A DNA stretch of 64,000 nt, from the NCBI GenBank assembly GCA_019455285.1, contig JACFMS010000012.1:12459-76458 (forward strand), written 5' to 3'. A program made the translations under genes and the position numbers. The notes under the pieces were generated by a model that saw only the letters and a list, made by a program, of their open reading frames with translations, was not told the origin of the DNA and searched no databases. Positions 56,022 to 64,000 of this stretch are shown here, piece by piece; positions within the stretch are counted from its first letter, which is position 1; every line of letters starts with the position of its first letter. The stretch comes from Sphingomonadales bacterium (GTDB lineage Bacteria > Pseudomonadota > Alphaproteobacteria > Sphingomonadales > Govanellaceae).

Positions 56022-56600
56022 ATGGCGGCCCCGAACGGCAAAAAACGCTCATCAGTCAATCCGCCTACGGGTGGCGGCGCGTCTGGACGAGCGCCGTCAG
56101 CGTTGCAGCCTACGCATGCCCGCAAACCGCGACGGAACAACTGGTCGCGCCTGTTAGGCATCGCCAGCGTAATCTCGGTGATTGCGGTCGCCGCATTTCC
56201 GACATTTTTGGTGGCGGTTTGCGGCTTGGCGCCGGTGATCGCCGCCTACTTGGCGGATGATCAACGCATCCCCTATCGCCTGCGCACCATCGCGGCCGCC
56301 AATGTCGCTGCCGTCATTCCCTATCTTACGTTGCTCTGGCAACGCGGGCACGACGTCAACCAGGCAACGCGCCTGTTGTCCGATCCCTATACCTGGGCGG
56401 CGATGTACCTCGGCGCGGTCTCCGGCCTGGCCTTGCTGTGGCTTGGCCCAGTCTTTGCCGCCGGGGTCTTCAATGGCATGGCGGCGCAACGCCGTCGTTC
56501 GCTTGAAAACTATCGCCGCCGCCTCATCGAAGAATGGGGCGACGACATCCTGAGCGAAAAGACGAATCCCTCAGCCAATACGACGCAGAACAATGCTTAG
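56022..56600 (+). CDS. Uncharacterised membrane protein
   Basis: Not recognised. The 192-residue product has a basic, proline/serine-rich cytosolic N-terminus (1-42), hydrophobic segments at about 43-75, 85-104 and 125-150, and a basic C-terminal tail ending in NTTQNNA. It lies 19 bases after the pseudokinase and is probably co-expressed with it. Its stop is part of the palindrome that also holds the rpoH stop. Confidence 0.7.
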   Translation: MAAPNGKKRSSVNPPTGGGASGRAPSALQPTHARKPRRNNWSRLLGIASVISVIAVAAFPTFLVAVCGLAPVIAAYLADDQRIPYRLRTIAAANVAAVIPYLTLLWQRGHDVNQATRLLSDPYTWAAMYLGAVSGLALLWLGPVFAAGVFNGMAAQRRRSLENYRRRLIEEWGDDILSEKTNPSANTTQNNA

Positions 56601-56634
56601 GGTCCAGACCCATTATTTATGGGTCTGGACCCTA
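56598..56634. terminator. Bidirectional palindrome holding both stop codons of convergent genes
   Basis: TAGGGTCCAGACCCA (56598-56612) pairs perfectly with TGGGTCTGGACCCTA (56620-56634), loop TTATTTA. The outer TAG is the stop of the upstream gene (56598-56600) and, on the other strand, of rpoH (56632-56634). Confidence 0.85.
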
Positions 56635-57543
56635 ATCGCCGCTGTCGCCCGTCACCAGTTGCGGTGCTGCCAGCTTCTGATCGGTCGTCAACCGCTTCAT
56701 GGCTTTTTGCAGTTTTTCAAACGCGCGCACTTCGATCTGACGCACCCGCTCGCGGCTGATGTCATAAACCTTGCTTAAATCTTCCAGCGTCGCCGGGTTG
56801 TCCTTCAGCCGGCGTTCGGTGAGGATGTGGCGCTCGCGCTCGTTCAGACCTTTCATGGCTTCCGTGAGCAACGCCATGCGCTGATCATATTCATCGCGTT
56901 CGGCGAGGTTCGTTTCTTGACTCTCGCTTTCGTCCACCAGCCAATCCTGCCACTCGCCGTCGCCGTCGATGCGCATCGGCGCATTCAAGGAAGGATCGCC
57001 GGCGGACATGCGGTTGTCCATGGCCACCACGTCCTCTTTTGACACGTCGAGACGCCGGGCGATCTCTTCCACCTGGTGGGGCTTTAAGGAACCTTCGTCG
57101 GCTTCCTGAATTTGGCTTTTCAAGCGACGCAGATTGAAAAACAGCTTCTTTTGCGCCGCCGTGGTGCCGATCTTAACCAGCGACCACGAACGTAGAATGT
57201 ATTCCTGGATCGCCGCCCGGATCCACCACATGGCGTAGGTGGCGAGCCGGAAGCCGCGATCAGGGTCGAAGCGCTTGACCGCCTGCATCATGCCGAGGTT
57301 GCCCTCGGCAATGAGTTCGCCCACCGGCAGGCCATAGCCGCGATAGCCCATGGCGATCTTGGCCACCAGCCGCAGGTGGCTGGTTACCAACTTGTGCGCC
57401 GCATCCACATCGCCATGCTCGCGCCAGGCCTTGGCGAGCATGAATTCTTCCTCGGCGGCGAGCATGGGAAACTTGCGGATTTCCTGCAAGTAGCGCGTCA
57501 GGCTGCCTTCGGGGCTCAGGGCTGGCAAGTTCAGGGTGGCCAT
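56632..57543 (-). CDS. rpoH: RNA polymerase sigma-32 factor (heat shock)
   Basis: RpoH directs RNA polymerase to heat shock promoters. The 303-residue protein has LNLPALSPEGSLTRYLQEIR at the start, region 2 with RFDPDRGFRLATYAMWWIRA and the RpoH box QKKLFFNLRR (131-140). It also has a region 4 helix-turn-helix, LEDLSKVYDISRERVRQIE. The start ATG at 57543 has a purine-rich AGGACGAAAT upstream. Confidence 0.97.
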   Translation of the reverse strand: MATLNLPALSPEGSLTRYLQEIRKFPMLAAEEEFMLAKAWREHGDVDAAHKLVTSHLRLVAKIAMGYRGYGLPVGELIAEGNLGMMQAVKRFDPDRGFRLATYAMWWIRAAIQEYILRSWSLVKIGTTAAQKKLFFNLRRLKSQIQEADEGSLKPHQVEEIARRLDVSKEDVVAMDNRMSAGDPSLNAPMRIDGDGEWQDWLVDESESQETNLAERDEYDQRMALLTEAMKGLNERERHILTERRLKDNPATLEDLSKVYDISRERVRQIEVRAFEKLQKAMKRLTTDQKLAAPQLVTGDSGD

Positions 57544-57664
57544 TTCGTCCTCTTCTGTCCGCCTTGATGGTGGCGGTTCGTTACTGGAGCAATCCTACTC
57601 AGCCGCTACCGGCGGCGTCAAGGAACTCACAAATTTTTGATGATCTTCTTGAAGGTTATCCCTT

Positions 57665-58651
57665 TTATTTGAATTTTTCTAATTCATTTAAGAGCGCTGT
57701 CATGTCATGTGGCAATTCGGCGCTGAATTTCAAGGTCTTAGAGGTGCGGGGATGGCGAAATCCTAGACTGGCGGCATGCAGCGCCTGACGCGGGAAGGCG
57801 GCGAGCAGCCGCTTTAGTCCTTCCGGCAGAGCACGGCCATGGCGGGTGGCGCGGCCATAGACGGCGTCGCCGATCAGGGGGTGGCCGATATGGGTCATGT
57901 GGACCCGGATCTGGTGGGTGCGGCCGGTCTCTAGTCGGCATTCCACCAGCGCCGCCGCCGCCTTGCCGGCGAAATCGAAGCGTTTCAGGGTGCGGTAATG
58001 GGTGACCGCCGTCTTGCCGCCGGTGGAGCGCACTGTCATTTTCTGGCGCTGGAGAGGGTGGCGGCCAATGTTGCCCGCGATGCGTCCGGCGGGCGGCGCC
58101 GGCGCGCCCCAGACGAGGGCAAGGTAAGCGCGCTCCAGGTCGTGGGCGGCGAACTGGGCGGCCAGAGCGTGGTGGGCAAGATCATTCTTGGCCGCCACCA
58201 GGAGGCCGCTGGTTTCCTTGTCGATGCGGTGGACGATGCCCGGCCGGCGCACGCCGCCGATGCCGGACAGGCTGGCCCCGCAATGATGAATCAAGGCATT
58301 GACCAGGGTATGCTCGGGATTGCCCGCGCCGGGGTGAACCACCAGGCCGGCCGGCTTATTGATGACGATGAGATCATCGTCCTCATAAACCACGTCGAGC
58401 GGCAGCGCTTCCGGCTGGGGCGTCGCCGCCACGGCGGCCGGCACGACGACCTCCACCGCCTCGCCGCCCTTGAGCTTGTGGGCGGGCTTGGCCGGCCCTC
58501 TGTCCAGGGTGACGTGGCCGTCCTCGATCAGCGCCTGCAGCCGGCTGCGGCTCAAGTCCGGCAGCCGCGCCGCCAGCACCCGGTCCAGGCGTTGGCCGGC
58601 CTCCGCCATCTCCACCGTAAAGGCCCGTCTGGTCACATGATTGTCGTTCAT
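57665..58651 (-). CDS. rluD: RluA-family 23S rRNA pseudouridine synthase (RluD-like)
   Basis: RluD makes pseudouridines in helix 69 of 23S rRNA. The 328-residue protein has an S4 RNA-binding domain (about 15-80, LSRSRLQALIEDGHVTLD), then VINKPAGLVVHPGAG and the catalytic Asp144 in HRIDKETSGL, with LETGRTHQIRVHM near 235. I chose the ATG at 58651; an in-frame extension of 73 residues upstream is low-complexity and unlikely. It is divergent from the next gene and from rpoH by about 120 bases. Confidence 0.95.
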   Translation of the reverse strand: MNDNHVTRRAFTVEMAEAGQRLDRVLAARLPDLSRSRLQALIEDGHVTLDRGPAKPAHKLKGGEAVEVVVPAAVAATPQPEALPLDVVYEDDDLIVINKPAGLVVHPGAGNPEHTLVNALIHHCGASLSGIGGVRRPGIVHRIDKETSGLLVAAKNDLAHHALAAQFAAHDLERAYLALVWGAPAPPAGRIAGNIGRHPLQRQKMTVRSTGGKTAVTHYRTLKRFDFAGKAAAALVECRLETGRTHQIRVHMTHIGHPLIGDAVYGRATRHGRALPEGLKRLLAAFPRQALHAASLGFRHPRTSKTLKFSAELPHDMTALLNELEKFK

Positions 58652-58748
58652 GTCCCGAGAGGTGACAGAGAAGCGCCGGCGCGTCCAGCGCGATTTGACG
58701 CCCCTCAGCCCCTCCGCTAAGGTTCTCAGCCCACTGAGGAGATCAACC

Positions 58749-59135
58749 TTGACCCAGCCGCCCCTGAACGAACCGCCCGCCCTCAGCGCCGAGGAAGTCC
58801 GCGTCCAGCGCATTCTGAAGCTGGTGGTCATTGGGCTTGGCCTGCTCATTGTGGGGGTACTGGGTCTCATGGTCTATACCGTGATCAGCGGTGACCGCAC
58901 GGGTCAGGACGTTTCGGCGGCTAATGGCGTGACGGCGGTGGGAAAAAATGCTGCCGCCATGCCCTATAGCCACGACATCGCCATCCCGCGCCACGCCATG
59001 GTGATCGAGAGCCGAGTGGACGGATCGACCCTGATGCTGCGCCTCACCTTGCCCGAGGGCGGCGAGGAAATCATGATGATCGACATGCCGACGGGCAAGG
59101 TGCTGGGCCGCATGCGCATGCTGCCGTCGGACTAG
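58749..59135 (+). CDS. Single-pass membrane protein (DUF6476-like)
   Basis: A 128-residue protein with one hydrophobic segment at about 25-45 and a small C-terminal domain ending GKVLGRMRML. Small proteins of this design often accompany rluD in alphaproteobacteria (DUF6476-like), which is my guess. The start is a TTG at 58749 with GAGGAG upstream; in-frame upstream codons overlap the rluD start. It leads into the M67 peptidase gene after 4 bases. Confidence 0.65.
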   Translation: MTQPPLNEPPALSAEEVRVQRILKLVVIGLGLLIVGVLGLMVYTVISGDRTGQDVSAANGVTAVGKNAAAMPYSHDIAIPRHAMVIESRVDGSTLMLRLTLPEGGEEIMMIDMPTGKVLGRMRMLPSD

Positions 59136-59139
59136 ACTT

Positions 59140-59562
59140 ATGGGCGCGGTCATCCGCCAGGCTACCCTTGACGCCGTGACCGCCGCCGCCAGCGCCGCCT
59201 ATCCCGAGGAATGCTGCGGGCTTCTGATTGGCGCAAAAGAGGGGGATCGCTGGCGCATCGACGAGGCAGTGGCGGCAGCCAATGTGGCGCCGAGGCCGCG
59301 GCATGACCACTTTGAGATCGACCCCGCGCTGCATTTGCGCCTGCAACGAGAGTTGCGGGGGACCGCGCAGGCGGTGATCGGCCATTACCATTCCCATCCC
59401 AATGGCCGCGCCGCGCCATCCCGGGCTGATATGGCGCAGGCCGAGGATCCAAGCCGTCTCTGGCTGATTGCCGCGGTGGCGGGCGATGCCGTAAAGGTGG
59501 CGGCGTTTCGCCTGACTGGCGGCGCATTTATCAAGGTTGACCTGAACGTGGGGGAAAGCTGA
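59140..59562 (+). CDS. M67 family metallopeptidase (JAMM/MPN domain)
   Basis: A 140-residue Mov34/MPN/PAD-1 domain protein. The JAMM zinc site is complete: a glutamate in YPEECCGLL (23-24), His84 and His86 in GHYHSHPNG, and Asp97 in PSRADM. Bacterial members are isopeptidase or cysteine-release proteins, for example in sulfur-carrier pathways. No sulfur-carrier protein is adjacent, so the substrate is unknown. It is followed immediately by the crotonase gene. Confidence 0.88.
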   Translation: MGAVIRQATLDAVTAAASAAYPEECCGLLIGAKEGDRWRIDEAVAAANVAPRPRHDHFEIDPALHLRLQRELRGTAQAVIGHYHSHPNGRAAPSRADMAQAEDPSRLWLIAAVAGDAVKVAAFRLTGGAFIKVDLNVGES

Positions 59563-60360
59563 GTGAGCCAGTATCAACATATTCTGCTCGACATCGCCGA
59601 TGATGTAGCGACGCTGACCATCAACCGGCCCGAGGTCTACAACGCCTTTCGCCCCGAAACCTACGGGGAAATTCACGACGCCGTTTTGAAGCTGAAATCC
59701 GGCGTCCTGCCGGCGCGGGCCTTGATGCTGACCGGCGCCGGCAAGGCGTTTTCCAGCGGCGCCGATTTGAACCGCAACTTCGCCGCGGAAGGCGGCGGCA
59801 AGGTGGACATGGGCGCCACCATGGAGCGCTATTTAAATCCGCTCCTGGAGGATTTGCGCTCCCTGCCGCTGCCGACCATCGCCGCGGTCAACGGCGCGGC
59901 GGCCGGCTCCGCCGTGGGGCTGGCGCTATCCTGCGACCTGGTGGTGGCGGCGCGCTCGGCGGTATTCCGCCTGGCCTTCATCAACATCGGGCTCATCCCC
60001 GACGGCGGCGTCACCTACACCCTGCCGCGGGCGGTGGGTAAGGGCCGCGCCATGGGCCTTGCCATGTTGGGCGATAAGATACCGGCCGAGGACGCCGCCG
60101 CCATGGGCATGATCTTCAAGGTGATCGACGACGACCGCTTCGCCGTCGAGGCCCGCGCCCTGGCGCTGCGGCTGGCCAAGGCCCCGACCGTAGCCCTCGT
60201 CAAGCTGCGGGAGGCGTTGGAGGCCAGCGGCGGCAACAATTTTGCCAGCCAGATCGCGCTGGAGCGGCGGTTGCAGAAACTCTGCGGCGAGACCGATGAT
60301 TTCGCCGAAGGCGTCGCCGCCTTCCGCGACAAGCGCCCGCCGGCGTTCAGGGGCTGCTAA
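59563..60360 (+). CDS. Enoyl-CoA hydratase/isomerase family protein
   Basis: A 265-residue crotonase-fold protein. The first oxyanion hole motif is LTGAGKAFSSGADLNRNF near residue 55, and the second is AAVNGAAAGSAVGLALSCD near 106. The LIPDGGVTYTLPR helix follows near 144, typical of PaaG-like or short enoyl-CoA hydratases. One catalytic glutamate of classical crotonase is replaced by aspartate-glycine at LIPDGG, so an isomerase role is also possible. Start GTG at 59563. The specific substrate is unknown. Confidence 0.88.
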   Translation: MSQYQHILLDIADDVATLTINRPEVYNAFRPETYGEIHDAVLKLKSGVLPARALMLTGAGKAFSSGADLNRNFAAEGGGKVDMGATMERYLNPLLEDLRSLPLPTIAAVNGAAAGSAVGLALSCDLVVAARSAVFRLAFINIGLIPDGGVTYTLPRAVGKGRAMGLAMLGDKIPAEDAAAMGMIFKVIDDDRFAVEARALALRLAKAPTVALVKLREALEASGGNNFASQIALERRLQKLCGETDDFAEGVAAFRDKRPPAFRGC

Positions 60361-60465
60361 GAGCTAGGCTATCGCCGTCAGCCACTAGCCGGATTTGTTT
60401 TTGCGGCGGCATTTCAAACGCTGTATAAGGCCCGCAGCCAAAAAATCGCCTACGGAGAACCGCCG

Positions 60466-63400
60466 ATGTCTGAGCTTCGCCCCATCCGCAAACTCATGGT
60501 TGCGAATCGCGGTGAAATCGCCATTCGCGTCATGCGCGCGGCGGGTGAGTTGGGCCTTCGGCCGGTGGCGATCTATGCCGAGGAAGATCGGCTGTCGCTG
60601 CACCGCTTCAAGGCCGATGAAGCCTACCTGGTGGGCAAGGGCAAGAAGCCGGTGGAGGCCTACCTCGATATCGAGGGCATCATCCGGGTGGCGCGCAAGG
60701 CCGGCGTCGACGCCATCCATCCCGGCTACGGCTTCCTGTCGGAAAACCCCGAGTTCGCCGAAGCCTGCGCCGCGGCCGGCATTCTCTTTATCGGCCCGAG
60801 CCCCGAGATCATGCGCCGTTTGGGCAACAAGGTGACGGCGCGGGAGGTGGCGATCGCCGCCGGCGTGCCCGTGGTGCCGGCTACCGGACCGTTGCCGGCG
60901 GACGAGAGCGAGATGCGCCGGCTGGCGGCCAACGTCGGTTATCCCGTCATGCTCAAGGCGATCTGGGGCGGCGGCGGGCGCGGCATGCGGGTGATCGAGC
61001 ATGAGGATGATCTGGCGCATCAGGTGGCCGCCGCCAAGCGCGAGGCCAAGGCGGCGTTCGGCAAGGATGAAGTTTATCTGGAAAAGCTGGTGCGCCGGGC
61101 GCGTCATGTGGAAGTTCAGATCCTCGGCGATCTACACGGCAACCTGGTGCACCTATTTGAGCGCGATTGCTCGGTGCAGCGCCGGCATCAGAAGGTGGTC
61201 GAGCGCGCGCCGGCGCCCTATCTGAACGAAACGGAGCGCGCAGCGCTGTGCGAGGCGGCCTTGAAGCTCGGCCGCGCTGTCGGCTATCAAAACGCCGGCA
61301 CGGTGGAGTTTCTGCAAGACGCCGATACCGGCGCATTTTATTTCATCGAAGTCAACCCGCGCATCCAGGTCGAGCACACCGTCACCGAAGCGGTGACGGG
61401 GCTCGATATCGTCAAATCGCAAATCCGCGTCGCGCAAGGGGCGAAAATCGGCGCTGTGGCGTCCGGCGTGCCGAGCCAGGCCGACATTCACTTGAAGGGC
61501 CATGCCCTGCAATGCCGGGTAACTACCGAAGACCCGCGCAATAATTTCATTCCCGACTATGGCCACATCGTCGCCTATCGCAGCCCGGCCGGTCCCGGCA
61601 TACGGCTCGATGGCGGCACCGCCTATTCCGGCGCGTTCATCACCCGCCATTTCGATAGCCTTTTGGTGAAGGTAACGGCCTGGGGTGCGAGCGAAAGCGA
61701 AGCCTTAAACCGCATGCGTCGGGCGTTATTGGAATTTCGCGTGCGTGGCGTGGAACCCAACCTGTTATTCTTGGAAGCGCTGATCAATCATCCAGCCTTC
61801 GCCGCCGGCGCCTACACCACGCGCTTCATTGACGAGACGCCGGAGTTATTTCATTTCCCCAAGCGCCGCGACCGTGCGACGCGCCTGTTGCGCTTCATTG
61901 GTGACGTCATCGTCAACGGCAATCCGGAAGTCAAGGGACGCGCCATCCCAAAGCATCTCTATGCGCCGGAGCCGCTGGAAGTTAGGGACGGGACACCGCC
62001 CAAGGGCACCAAAAATATTCTGGATGAGCTGGGGCCAGACAAATTCGCCGATTGGATGAAACGCCAGGACCGCGTGCTGATCACCGATACCACGCTGCGC
62101 GATGCCCATCAGTCGCTGATCGCCACCCGCATGCGCAGCTTCGACATGCTGGCCGCCGCGCCGTTTTACGCCCATAAACTGCCGCAATTGTTTTCCCTGG
62201 AATGCTGGGGCGGCGCGACCTTCGATGTCGCCTACCGCTTCTTGAAGGAAGATCCCTGGGCGCGTTTGGCAGGCTTGCGCGAGGCAACCCCCAATATCCT
62301 GTTGCAAATGCTGCTGCGCGCCTCCAACGCGGTGGGCTACACCAACTATCCCGACAACGTGGTGAAGTTTTTTGTCCAAGAAGCGACGGATGCCGGCATC
62401 GATGTGTTCCGCATCTTCGATAGCCTCAACTGGGTGGAGAATATGCGCGTCGCCATCGACGCGGTGCGCGACACCGGTAAACTGTGCGAGGCAGCGATCT
62501 GCTATACCGGCGATCTTCTTGATCCCAACCGCCCGAAATATGATCTGAAATATTATGTCTCGCTGGCCAAGGAGCTGGAGGCGGCGGGGGCACACATCCT
62601 CGGCATCAAGGATATGGCGGGCTTATGCAAGCCGGAAGCGGCGCGATGTTTGGTAAAAGCCTTGAAAGAGGAAATATCGCTGCCCATCCATTTTCATACC
62701 CATGACACCAGCGGCATTGCGGCGGCGAGCGTGCTGGCGGCGGTGGAGGCCGGGGCCGAGGCGGTGGATGCCGCCATCGACGCCATGAGCGGTTTGACCT
62801 CCCAGCCCAATCTCGGCTCCATTGTCGAAGCGCTGCGCCACACGCCCAAAGACAGCGGCCTTGATCCCGACGCCATTCGCGAGTTTTCGATCTTTTGGGA
62901 AAAGACACGCGAGCAGTACGTGGCTTTTGAAAGCGACATCCGCGCCGGTGCTTCGGAAGTGTACCTGCATGAAATGCCCGGCGGGCAATACACCAACCTG
63001 CGTGAACAGGCGCGCGCCTTGGGTATCGAACAACGCTGGCACGATGTCGCCAAGGCCTATGCGGCGGTCAACCACATGTTCGGCGATATTGTGAAAGTCA
63101 CGCCGTCGTCCAAAGTCGTCGGCGACATGGCGTTGATGATGGTGACCTCGGGGTTGACCGAGGATGACGTGATGAATCCCGACACGGAAATCGCTTTTCC
63201 TGAGTCCGTGGTGGCGATGTTCCGCGGTGATCTGGGCCAACCGCCGGGCGGCTGGCCGGCGGCGCTGCAAAAGAAGATTCTAAAGGGCGAGGCGCCGCTC
63301 GACTGCCGGCCGGGTGCGGTGATGGAAGAGGCTGATCTGGAAGCGTCGCGGCGCGAGCTTGCCGGCAAGATCGGCCGCAAGCCGACGTCGCGGGATTTGG

Positions 63401-63921
63401 CCGGCTATCTGATGTATCCCAAGGTCTTTACCGACTATGCCGCGCACGACAGCGCCTTTGGCGATGTCAGCGTGTTGCCGACGCCGGTCTTCTTCTATGG
63501 CATGGCGCCGGGCGACGAGATCACGCTGGCCTTGGAGCCGGGTCATGAAATCATCATTCGCTTCCTGGCTGCCAGCGATACCGATGAGGCGGGCCTGCGC
63601 TCGGTATTCTTTGAGCTCAATGGTCAGCCGCGCTCGGTCAAGGTCGCCGATAAATCCCGGACCGCGGTGCGGCCGGCGGCGCGCAAGGCGGAGGCTGGCA
63701 ATCCGGCGCACCTCGGCGCGCCGATGCCGGGACTGGTGACGGGCTTGAGCGTCAAGGTCGGCGATAAGGTTGAACGAGGCGATACTCTGATGACCTTGGA
63801 GGCGATGAAGATGGAGACCGCCATTCGCGCTGATCACGATGGACGAGTGACGGAAATCTACATTCACGTCGGCTCCCAAGTCGATGCCAAGGACCTGTTG
63901 ATAGTGGTGGAGCCGACTTAA
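60466..63921 (+). CDS. pyc: Pyruvate carboxylase
   Basis: Pyc is the biotin-dependent anaplerotic enzyme that makes oxaloacetate from pyruvate and bicarbonate with ATP. The 1151-residue chain has all three parts. The biotin carboxylase domain (about 1-460) has GGGGRGMRV and HVEVQILGD. The carboxyltransferase domain (about 540-820) has DTTLRDAHQSL with metal-binding histidines in PIHFHTHDTSG. The C-terminal biotinyl domain carries the biotin lysine in LEAMKMET. The ATG at 60466 has GGAG upstream. Length matches single-chain Pyc. Confidence 0.98.
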   Translation: MSELRPIRKLMVANRGEIAIRVMRAAGELGLRPVAIYAEEDRLSLHRFKADEAYLVGKGKKPVEAYLDIEGIIRVARKAGVDAIHPGYGFLSENPEFAEACAAAGILFIGPSPEIMRRLGNKVTAREVAIAAGVPVVPATGPLPADESEMRRLAANVGYPVMLKAIWGGGGRGMRVIEHEDDLAHQVAAAKREAKAAFGKDEVYLEKLVRRARHVEVQILGDLHGNLVHLFERDCSVQRRHQKVVERAPAPYLNETERAALCEAALKLGRAVGYQNAGTVEFLQDADTGAFYFIEVNPRIQVEHTVTEAVTGLDIVKSQIRVAQGAKIGAVASGVPSQADIHLKGHALQCRVTTEDPRNNFIPDYGHIVAYRSPAGPGIRLDGGTAYSGAFITRHFDSLLVKVTAWGASESEALNRMRRALLEFRVRGVEPNLLFLEALINHPAFAAGAYTTRFIDETPELFHFPKRRDRATRLLRFIGDVIVNGNPEVKGRAIPKHLYAPEPLEVRDGTPPKGTKNILDELGPDKFADWMKRQDRVLITDTTLRDAHQSLIATRMRSFDMLAAAPFYAHKLPQLFSLECWGGATFDVAYRFLKEDPWARLAGLREATPNILLQMLLRASNAVGYTNYPDNVVKFFVQEATDAGIDVFRIFDSLNWVENMRVAIDAVRDTGKLCEAAICYTGDLLDPNRPKYDLKYYVSLAKELEAAGAHILGIKDMAGLCKPEAARCLVKALKEEISLPIHFHTHDTSGIAAASVLAAVEAGAEAVDAAIDAMSGLTSQPNLGSIVEALRHTPKDSGLDPDAIREFSIFWEKTREQYVAFESDIRAGASEVYLHEMPGGQYTNLREQARALGIEQRWHDVAKAYAAVNHMFGDIVKVTPSSKVVGDMALMMVTSGLTEDDVMNPDTEIAFPESVVAMFRGDLGQPPGGWPAALQKKILKGEAPLDCRPGAVMEEADLEASRRELAGKIGRKPTSRDLAGYLMYPKVFTDYAAHDSAFGDVSVLPTPVFFYGMAPGDEITLALEPGHEIIIRFLAASDTDEAGLRSVFFELNGQPRSVKVADKSRTAVRPAARKAEAGNPAHLGAPMPGLVTGLSVKVGDKVERGDTLMTLEAMKMETAIRADHDGRVTEIYIHVGSQVDAKDLLIVVEPT

Positions 63922-64000
63922 GCGCTCAAGGCGTTGGCATGACCGATGGCGCGATGCCACTCGGCGGTACTGCTGACCGGAAACGGCAGACCGCTGCGGA
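63918..64000 (-). CDS. Possible 3' end of a minus-strand gene at the window edge
   Basis: On the minus strand a frame open from base 64000 ends in TAA (63918-63920), giving a last stretch RSGLPFPVSSTAEWHRAIGH. It would overlap the pyc stop by two bases. A plus-strand frame from ATG 63939 is also open to the edge, so the call is weak. Confidence 0.25.
   Translation of the reverse strand, partial: RSGLPFPVSSTAEWHRAIGHANALSA

Overview
The window looks like chromosomal DNA of an alphaproteobacterium of Rhodospirillales type. The evidence is the gene order and content: a ribD-ribE-ribBA-ribH-nusB-thiL run, plsX-fabH-ihfA-merR, a three-gene proton-translocating transhydrogenase (pntAa-pntAb-pntB), GapR, a Cbp3-type cytochrome bc1 chaperone, aa3 oxidase subunit IV, rpoH, and hisZ-purA. 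Most genes are GC-rich. A few spots are clearly AT-rich: 14.76-14.82 kb, 19.93-20.01 kb and 46.4-47.8 kb. Several families of intergenic palindromic repeats are scattered through the window, and two of them sit exactly between convergent genes.

Layout. 1-7.6 kb: riboflavin genes, nusB, thiL, a FliL-like membrane protein and a proton-pumping pyrophosphatase. The left edge is odd, because the ribD reading frame begins with the C-terminal end of a glutamyl-tRNA reductase. 7.7-12.8 kb: bamE, a cbp3-type chaperone, yceD-rpmF-plsX-fabH (ribosomal protein and lipid synthesis), ihfA, a MerR regulator and tRNA-Pro(GGG). 13-18.6 kb: a degenerate GGDEF/EAL-like protein, queD, an isolated endolysin plus GTA-type holin pair, a YajG-like lipoprotein, ctaA, cutA and a membrane protein. 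18.6-26.8 kb: metY, rplM-rpsI, a methyltransferase, argC, a gamma-carbonic anhydrase homologue and the pnt operon. 26.9-29.9 kb: a molybdate uptake locus (modE-like, modA, modB, modC) with a candidate Mo-box. 29.9-31.7 kb: pepF.

31.9-43.0 kb is the most distinctive part. Seven genes run in one direction: a hydantoinase/oxoprolinase homologue, a DUF917 (S-methyl thiohydantoin desulfurase family) protein, a TonB-dependent receptor, an NCS1 permease, a hydantoin/Asp-Glu racemase, an acetylpolyamine-amidohydrolase-type deacetylase and a MalT-like LuxR regulator. I infer a complete import, ring-opening and deacylation route for an unidentified hydantoin- or thiohydantoin-like compound, with its own outer-membrane receptor and regulator. 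No hydantoinase B or N-carbamoylase gene is present.

43-64 kb: an orphan NtrC-type regulator, gapR, thiD, a small Arg-rich gene, an AT-rich DUF2971 gene of foreign appearance, a DUF486 protein, serC (with a two-hairpin leader), serA, hisZ, purA, a membrane-anchored pseudokinase, rpoH, rluD, a JAMM peptidase, a crotonase and a full-length pyruvate carboxylase. No rRNA operon, CRISPR array, transposase or complete prophage is visible.
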